Under the pieces are notes generated by a model that did no database searches, was not told where the DNA came from, and saw nothing but the letters and a program-made list of their open reading frames with translations. Shown piece by piece: positions 57,336 to 64,000 of a DNA stretch of 64,000 bases. This DNA is from Symbiodinium natans (taxonomy: Eukaryota > Sar > Dinophyceae > Suessiales > Symbiodiniaceae), in the NCBI GenBank assembly GCA_905221605.1, contig CAJNDS010000659.1, forward strand, positions 31,596 through 95,595, written 5' to 3'. Position 1 is the first letter of the stretch. Every line of letters begins with the position of its first letter. Both the position numbers and the translations under genes were made by a program.

Positions 57336-60300
57336 AAGGTTTGGTCTGTGTGTGCACCGGCGCCAGCAAGTGCAGCCATGTAGCTCTAGCACACTTTGAA
57401 GTAAGAGATAGACAAGTTGTTTCATAGCCTGAAGAGGGGCGAAGGGCTCTCTCATTTCCGATTACGAGGTAGAGGTGAGCTATCTCATTTCTTAGAAACA
57501 TAGAGGAGATCTCATTTCCACGACAGAGACATCTTTCACTCAGGAGAGAACGCAAGCTGTTTCATTTCCAAGAAAATAGAGGAGCTCTATCATGTCGCAT
57601 TAGAAGTGAGAAGCTCTGCACTAAAAGATAGAAGGCATCGATTCGTTTCCCTTTTTCTTTTGCTTATCAAAGGGTCTTTTCAGTTCGAACACAGGATTTC
57701 TTTCATGCCCTATAAGAAGGATCGAGGAGCTCTTTCATCTGAGAGATAGAAGAACGCATTCATGAAGTATACACGAGCTCATTTCTCGTCAAGAGGCAGA
57801 GGCGTGCCCAGCTCTACCATTACCTAACTCTTACCTGAAATTTCTCTATCTCGCAATAGGTCATGAGAGACCTCCTTTTTCACGCTGCAGGAAATGAGAG
57901 AGTTCTCTTCTATGTCGATTTTCAGAAATAGCTTCGCAGCTTCTCTATCAATGAAGAGTTTTGAAGGCCACTCTGGGCCATTCTCTGTCCATCAAATGGG
58001 ACATGACATAACGCATCACTCGCTATCGTTTACGTGATAGAGTTTCGCTATCTCTGAATAGGTCATCTGAAAGCTCCTCTGTATCTTTGCAGCAAGTGAA
58101 GGAGCTCCTTGCCTCTTCTGCAAGAGCCCTCCGCTTCCTATTTTGCAATGAGCAAGCTCTTTTATCTCCTCTGGTTCCTAATAGGTCATGAGCGGGCTTC
58201 CCTCTCTCCTTCTCTTTTAGGGGATAGAGGAGGTTTTTTCATGTTGCGTTAACAGCTAGAGGACATCATTTATATCCATTCTGTCATTTCGTATGAGAAG
58301 ATACAGGAGCTCATTCATCTCCTAGTCAGAGATTGAAGAACTCGTTCACAAGAGATATAGATATAAGAAATCTCTCATACAATGTATAAGAGCTCTCTCA
58401 TGTCCTACCTAGTTCATTTGCCGTCACCAGCGCTCAGCTCTACCATTTCGTATCTTTTATATGACATAGCTTCTCTATCTCGCAATAGGTCATGAGAGAC
58501 CTCCTCTTTCTTTTGCAGGAAATGAGAGAGGTCTCTATCTACCTTTTGTGAAAGAGCTCCCTTTGTTCAATCACAAGAACTCATTCATAGAAGCTGTAAG
58601 AGCTCTCGAATGTACTTTCTTGTTAATTTCCCGTCGATAGGTAGAGGAGCTCACAGCTCTACCACATCCTACCCTTTACATGGAAGAGGCTCCTCTATCT
58701 CGTAGCGGGTCAAGAAAGATTGTCTCTATCTCTTTGCAGAACATTAGAGAGTCCTCTACCTACCTCTTGTGAAAGAGCTCCTTCACCTCAAAATCAAATG
58801 CCACAACTCGTCTATCTTTCACTGGGACATGAGACAGCTCCATTGTGAATTTCTATTCAGAAATAGCTGCTTCTCTATCGATGAAGAAATCATGCGAGTA
58901 GCCGTTTATCGATGCATAAGAAATGACATAGCTCTTCTACCTTTTTGCGACAGATCTCTTCTTTACCCGAAATGAAAGTTTGGAAGGCCATTCTCTATCC
59001 CTTGAATGGGGACACAACTCATCAGTCTCTATCGTTTACGTGAGAGAGTTTCGCTATCTCTGAACAGGTCATCTGAAAGCTCCTTTGTGTCTGCGCAGCA
59101 AGTGAAGGAGCTGCTTGCCTCTTCTGCAATAGCTCCTCCGCTTCCTATTTTGCAATGAGCAACCTCTTCTATCTCCTTTGGTTCCTATTTCTCGTTTGCC
59201 ATCACTAGGCAGAGGAGCTCTCAGCTCTACCATGACCTATCTTTTACATGAAAGAGGCTTCTCTATCTCGTAACGGTTCATGGAGTCATGACAGATCTTC
59301 TCTATCTCTTTGCAAGAAAAGAGAGCGTGCTCTACCTACCTCGTGTGAAAGAGCTCCTCCACCTTGTGATCGAGAGTGACAGAACTCGTCTATCTTTCAA
59401 TGGTGCATGAGCCAGGTTTTTTTTTGTATTTGAGAAAAAGCTTGTCTACCCGTGATATAATAAGAAATGAATAGCTCTTCTACCTTTCTGTGACAGATCT
59501 CTCCTTTATTCGAAATGAAAGTCTGGAAGGCCATTCTCTATCCCTGAAATGGGGCATGACATAACTTTTCAATCTCTATCGTTTACGTGATCGAGTTTCG
59601 CTATCTCTGAATAGGTCATCTGAAAGCTCCTCTGTATCTTTGCAGCAAGTGAAGGAGCTCCTTGCCTCTTCTGCAAGAGCCCTCCGCTTCCTCTTTTGCA
59701 ATGAGCAAGCTCTTTATCTCCTCTGTTTCCTAACAGGTCATGAGACAGCTCATTTCCACACTGTCATTTCGTATGCGAAGACACAGGAGCTCATTCATTT
59801 TCTATTCAGAGATTGAAGAACTCATTCATAAGAAATGTATGAGAGTTCTCTCATGTCCTATCTAACTGATTTCCCGTCACTAGGCAGAGGAGTCCTCAGC
59901 TCTACCATTTCTTATCTTTATATGACATAGCTTCTCTATCTCGCAATAATCAGGTCGTGAGAGACCTCCTCTTTCTTTTACAGGAAATGAGAGAGGTCTC
60001 TATCTACCCTTTGTGAAAGAGCTCCCTTTGTTCACTGGCAAGAACTCATTCATGAAAGCTATAAGAGTTCCCGTCGATAGGTAAAGGAGCTCACAGCTCT
60101 TCTATATCTTACCCTTTACATGAAAGAGGCTCTCTATCTCGTAGCGGGTCATGAAAGATCGTCTCTATCTCTTTGCCGGACATGAGAGAGTCCTCTACCT
60201 ACCTCTTGTGAAAGAGCTCCCCCACCTCGTAACGTACAAAGACAGAACTCGTCTATCTTTCAATGGGACATGATCCGTCTCTTTGGTTTTGGTTGAGAAA

Positions 60301-61110
60301 AGCTTCTCTATCCATGAAGCAAACATGAGAGAAGCCGATTGTCTCTAGGCTGCTTATCGCTTCGTAGGAAATGACATAGCTCTTTTACCTTTTTGCGAGA
60401 GATCAACCCTAATTGAAGGTTTCGAAGGCCTATCCCTGAAATGGAGCGTCGCATAACTCATCAGTCTCTCTCGCTTACGTGAGACAGCATTTATTCTATT
60501 TCGTAACAGGTCATCTAAACGCTCTTCTATGCGTTTGTAGAAGTAAAAGAGCTCCTTGCCTCTTGTGCAAAAGCTCCTCCGCATCCTAAAGAGCAATGAG
60601 CAAGCTCTTCTATCTCCTCTCTCTTGAATAGGTCATGAGAGGGCTCCCCTCCCTCTGGTTGAGGGAATGACAGAGCTCCTCCGCCCCTTACGAAAGAGCC
60701 TTTCTCCTGCTTGAAAAGCTGCGGGCGGGTGCTCTGGCGCCTCGTAGGTTTGGGAGGGCTCCTTTTCACATCTTTATCTTTCCGACTCCGAGATATAGGA
60801 GCTCATTTTTTCGAAAGTGGTAGCAGAGATCTCTCATTTCCAAGAGATCTTTGTCACTCAGGGAGAAAGCAAGGTTTTGATTTCAAAGAAATGGAGGAGC
60901 TCTTTCATGTCCCATTAAGAGTGTGGAGCGCTCTCATTACGCATGAAAAGATTGATGACATGGATTCGTTACCATTCTTTAACTTTTCTCGAAGGGTCTT
61001 TTCTTTTCATATGCAGGATCTCTTTCATTTCCTATGAGAAGATAGAGGAGCTCTTTCATCTCAAAGATAGAAGAAGGCATTCATAAACGGTATAAGAGCT
61101 CTCCCATGAA
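57336..61110. repeat. GAGCTC-rich higher-order repeat
   Basis: No gene recognised. A mixture of recurring blocks: one anchor (TTTCGCTATCTCTGAATAGG then TCATCTGAAAGCTCC) at about 58041, 59047, 59594 and, diverged, 60490; another (TCTCTATCTCGCAATAGGTC) at about 57845, 58474, 58695, 59256, 59933 and 60131. The palindrome GAGCTC or AGAGCTCT recurs every few dozen bases. Open frames are short and repeat-derived. Confidence 0.8.
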
Positions 61111-61800
61111 CTATATCTCATCGTAGGGGGCATAGGAGTCTTAGGGGGCTCAGGATTCGCGTGCAGGGTGTAGGGTTTATAGGGCTACGGGAATTTAATG
61201 GAGGGTGTATTTGTGTAGTCTGCCTATTACCGTAACAAACCCGTGACATAACCCAGAGCCATTACTTGCAAGACTGCTTCTTGAAAGCAAGAGCGCTAGT
61301 GTCTAACCATTGTACATTCCTACATGAGATACCCCACCACATCTTGAAAACACCTCTTTCTCCAAGGGTTTACTGGGGCATTAAGGAACAAGAACGTGAT
61401 GGTTTCAGCACCAAAGTAAGGGAATAGCAAAGGGTTTCCAGGGAAAACTTCCCTGATGCAACCGGTCTCTATCTCACAAGAGGTCATGAGAGACCTCCTG
61501 TATCACATTGCAGGAATGAGAGAGTTCTCCACCATGTTTGTTTTCCGAAATAGCTTCTCTATCAATGAAGAGTTTTGAAGGTCGCCCTGGGCCATTCTCT
61601 GTCCGATAAATGAGACATGACATAACTCATTAGTCTCTATTAAGAGAGTCTCTATCACAACTATATGAAAAATCCTTCCTACATCTTGAAGGCGTCCCTT
61701 TCTTTAAGGGATGAATGGGGAAATTAAGGGAAAGAAAGGGTGATGGTTTCAGCACGAAAGTAAGGGAATAGAAAAGGGAACGCGATAAAGATGCACGAAG
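61111..61800. repeat. transition segment with a duplicated block
   Basis: Two copies of a block containing GGTTTCAGCAC(C/G)AAAGTAAGGGAA (around 61400 and 61750), and a further copy of the 57841-58045 block at 61455-61650. A few TTTAGGG-like units near 61160. Confidence 0.7.
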
Positions 61801-64000
61801 GCTTAAAGAGGCCCAGAAAATCAAGAAATTAAAGAGGATGGTTAATTGCTTGAATTTCTCTAATTTCTCACAGAGAGGCTTAGCAATTAAAAAGCCAGAG
61901 AAATTAATTAATTTCATTACTTTCTTTAATTTCTTTTAGTTAGTCTCGCAACCCCACGCGGCTACCGGATGTTTTTTGTTAATTTCTTTAATTTCTCACA
62001 GAGAGGCCTAGAAAATAAAGAAATTACAAAAATTAATTACCCGGCTCACGGGATTAGTTTAAATAAAAGAAATTAATGAAATTGATCAAATTAAAGAAAT
62101 TGATTAATGTATTTAGTTTCTTTGATTTCTCACAGATAGGCTCTGAAAGTAGAGAAACTACAGAAATTAATTTCATTAATTTCTCACAGAGAGGCCCAGA
62201 AATTAAAGAAATTAATGAAATTAATTAATTTCTTTAATTTCTTTAATTTCTTTAATTTCTCACATAGAGGCCCAGAAATTCGAGAAATTAAAGAAATTAA
62301 TTCATTTCATTAATTTCTTTAATTTCTCTAATTTCTTTAATTTCTTTAATTTCTTTTAACTAGTCTCGCAAGCCCGAAGGGCTACCGGAATTTATTTCTT
62401 TAATTTCTTTAATTTCGCACAGAGAGGCCCATAAACTAAAGAAATTAAAGAAATTAAAGAAATTAATTGGGGGAGCCCCCCCGGCTCACGGGACTAATTT
62501 AAATAAATTAAAGAAATTAATGAAATTAATGAAATTAAAGAAATTAATTAATTTCTTTAATTTCTTTAATTTCGCACAGAGAGGCCCAGAAATTAAAGAA
62601 ATTAATGAAATTAATTGGGGTAGCCCCCCCGGCTCACGGGACTAATTAAAATAAATTAAAGAAATTAATGAAATTAATGAAATTAAAGAAATTAATTAAT
62701 TTCTTGAATTTCTTTAATTTCTTTAATTTCTCACAGAGAGGCCCAGAAATTCAAGAAATTCAAGAAATTAATTAATTTCTTTAATTTCTTTAATTTCTCA
62801 CAGAGAGGCCCAGAGCCCGAAGAAATTACCGAAATTAATTAATTTCTTTAATTTCTTTAATTTCTCACAGAGAGGCCCAGAAATTAAAGAAATTAAAGAA
62901 ATTAATTGGGGGCCCCCCCCCCCCGGCTCACGGGACTAATTAAAATAAATTAAAGAAATTAATGAAATTAATGAAATTAAAGAAATTAATTAATTTCTTT
63001 AATTTCTTTAATTTCGCACAGAGAGGCCCAGAAATTAAAGAAATTAATGAAATTAATTAATTTCTTTAATTTCTTTAATTTCTCACAGAGAGGCCCAGAA
63101 ATTAAAGAAATTAATTAATTAATTTCTTTAATTTCTTTAATTTCTCACAGAGAGGCCCAGAAATCAAAGAAATTAAAGAAATTAATTAATTTCACTAATT
63201 TCTTTAATTTCTTTAATTTCTTTAATTTCTTTAATTTCTTTAATTTCTTTAATTTCTTTTAATTAGTCTCGCAAGCCCGAAGGGCTACCGGAATTCATTT
63301 CTTTAATTTCTTTAATTTCTCACAGAGAGGCACAGAAATTAAAGAAATTAAAGAAATTAATTGGGGTAGCCCCCCCGGCTCACGGGACTAATTAAAATAA
63401 ATTAAAGAAATTAATGAAATTAATGAAATTAAAGAAATTAATTAATTTCTTTAATTTCGCACACAGAGGCCCAGAAATTAAAGAAATTAATGCAATTATT
63501 TAATTTCTTTAATTTCTTTAATTTCTCACAGAGAGGCCCGGAAATTAAAGAAATTAATGAAATTAATTAATTTCTTTAATTTCTTTAATTTCTCACAGAG
63601 AGGCCCAGAAATGAAAGAAATTAAAGAAATTAATTAATTTCATTAATTTCTTTAATTTCTTTAATTTCTTTAATTTCTTTTAATTAGTCTCGCAAGCCCG
63701 AAGGGCTACCTGAATTAATTTCTTTAATTTCTTTAATTTCTCACAGAGAGGCCCAGAAATTAAAGAAATTAAAGAAATTAATTGGGGGCCCCCCCCCGGC
63801 TCACGGGACTAATTAAAATAAATTAAAGAAATTAATGAAATTAATAAAATTAAAGAAATTAATTAATTTCTTTAATTTCTTTAATTTCGCACAGAGAGGC
63901 CCAGAAATTAAAGAAATTAATGAAATTAATTAATTTCTTTAATTTCTTTAATTTCTCACAGAGAGGCCCAGAAATTAAAGAAATTAATGAAATCAATTAA
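61801..64000. repeat. AT-rich satellite with inverted GC-rich cores
   Basis: Built from AAATTAAAG/AAATTAATG nonamers in both orientations, meeting at CTCACAGAGAGGCCCAGAAA (about 19 times, spaced 60-75 or about 150 bp). A GC-rich core occurs forward (AGTCTCGCAAGCCCGAAGGG then CTACCGG; about 61945, 62363, 63266, 63687) and inverted (CCCCCCGGCTCACGGGACTA; about 62039, 62475, 62620, 62915, 63370, 63790). Runs off the window end. Confidence 0.9.

Noticed and set aside
57336-61110. CRISPR array
   Set aside because: Repeats are irregular, diverged and not separated by equal spacers; context is eukaryotic nuclear.
1-64000. tRNA, rRNA and SL-RNA genes
   Set aside because: No cloverleaf with A and B boxes, no rRNA-like stretch and no full SL followed by a GT donor was found by eye; a covariance-model scan would be decisive.

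Overview
The window looks like nuclear DNA of a dinoflagellate. The grounds are: arrays of the plant/alveolate-type telomere heptamer (TTTAGGG/CCCTAAA) scattered through about 57 kb; genes cut into very small exons whose introns mostly start with GC, sometimes GT or GA, and end in AG; two sequences resembling the dinoflagellate trans-spliced leader (SL); and GCC2/GCC3-RCC1, alpha-kinase and multi-eIF4E-type genes. No species can be named from the sequence alone.\n\nLayout. 0.3-2.1 kb: an intronless secreted glycoside hydrolase (two carbohydrate-binding domains plus a GH128-like core) with a degenerate SL relic upstream. 2.5-16.5 kb: telomere-repeat arrays in both orientations, a GGCCCT array, foldback elements and isolated exon-like islands. 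16.8-17.4 kb: an intronless ubiquitin-like/MLLE protein. 21.1-22.7 kb: an intronless alpha-kinase fused to a papain-like peptidase domain. 26.1-35.0 kb: a very young 8.8-kb LTR retroelement (287-bp LTRs differing at one base) with a copia/Ty5-type half-tRNA primer site, no visible polymerase genes, and ORFs carrying WW, S1, MLLE and six CCCH fingers. 35.6-36.4 kb: eIF4E in two exons with a GC-AG intron. 38.35-45.05 kb: the N-terminal half of SPAG6/PF16 (axonemal central-pair armadillo protein) in eleven exons averaging 43 nt; inside one of its introns lies a separate gene (40.7-42.9 kb) with a signal peptide, GCC2/GCC3 repeats, RCC1 repeats, a coiled coil and a C-terminal membrane segment. 46.5-56.8 kb: more exons, including three copies of a ~55-residue module. 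57.1-64 kb: no recognisable genes; a GAGCTC-rich higher-order repeat and then an AT-rich satellite with inverted GC-rich cores that runs off the end.\n\nHow it fits together. Telomere repeats lie mostly in introns: TTTAGGG arrays tend to follow exons and CCCTAAA arrays tend to precede them, so many introns could fold as long hairpins. Two segments carrying telomere repeats are flanked by direct repeats (12 and 27 bp). In the 27-bp case the duplication itself supplies AG|GC at both ends and removing it keeps the frame. A palindromic foldback family also begins or ends at splice sites. Together this suggests that introns here are created or remodelled by insertion of telomere-repeat cassettes and foldback elements (introner-like), while the intronless genes look retroposed. 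All exon calls come from reading frames, splice signals and remembered family motifs; none has been tested against transcripts or databases.
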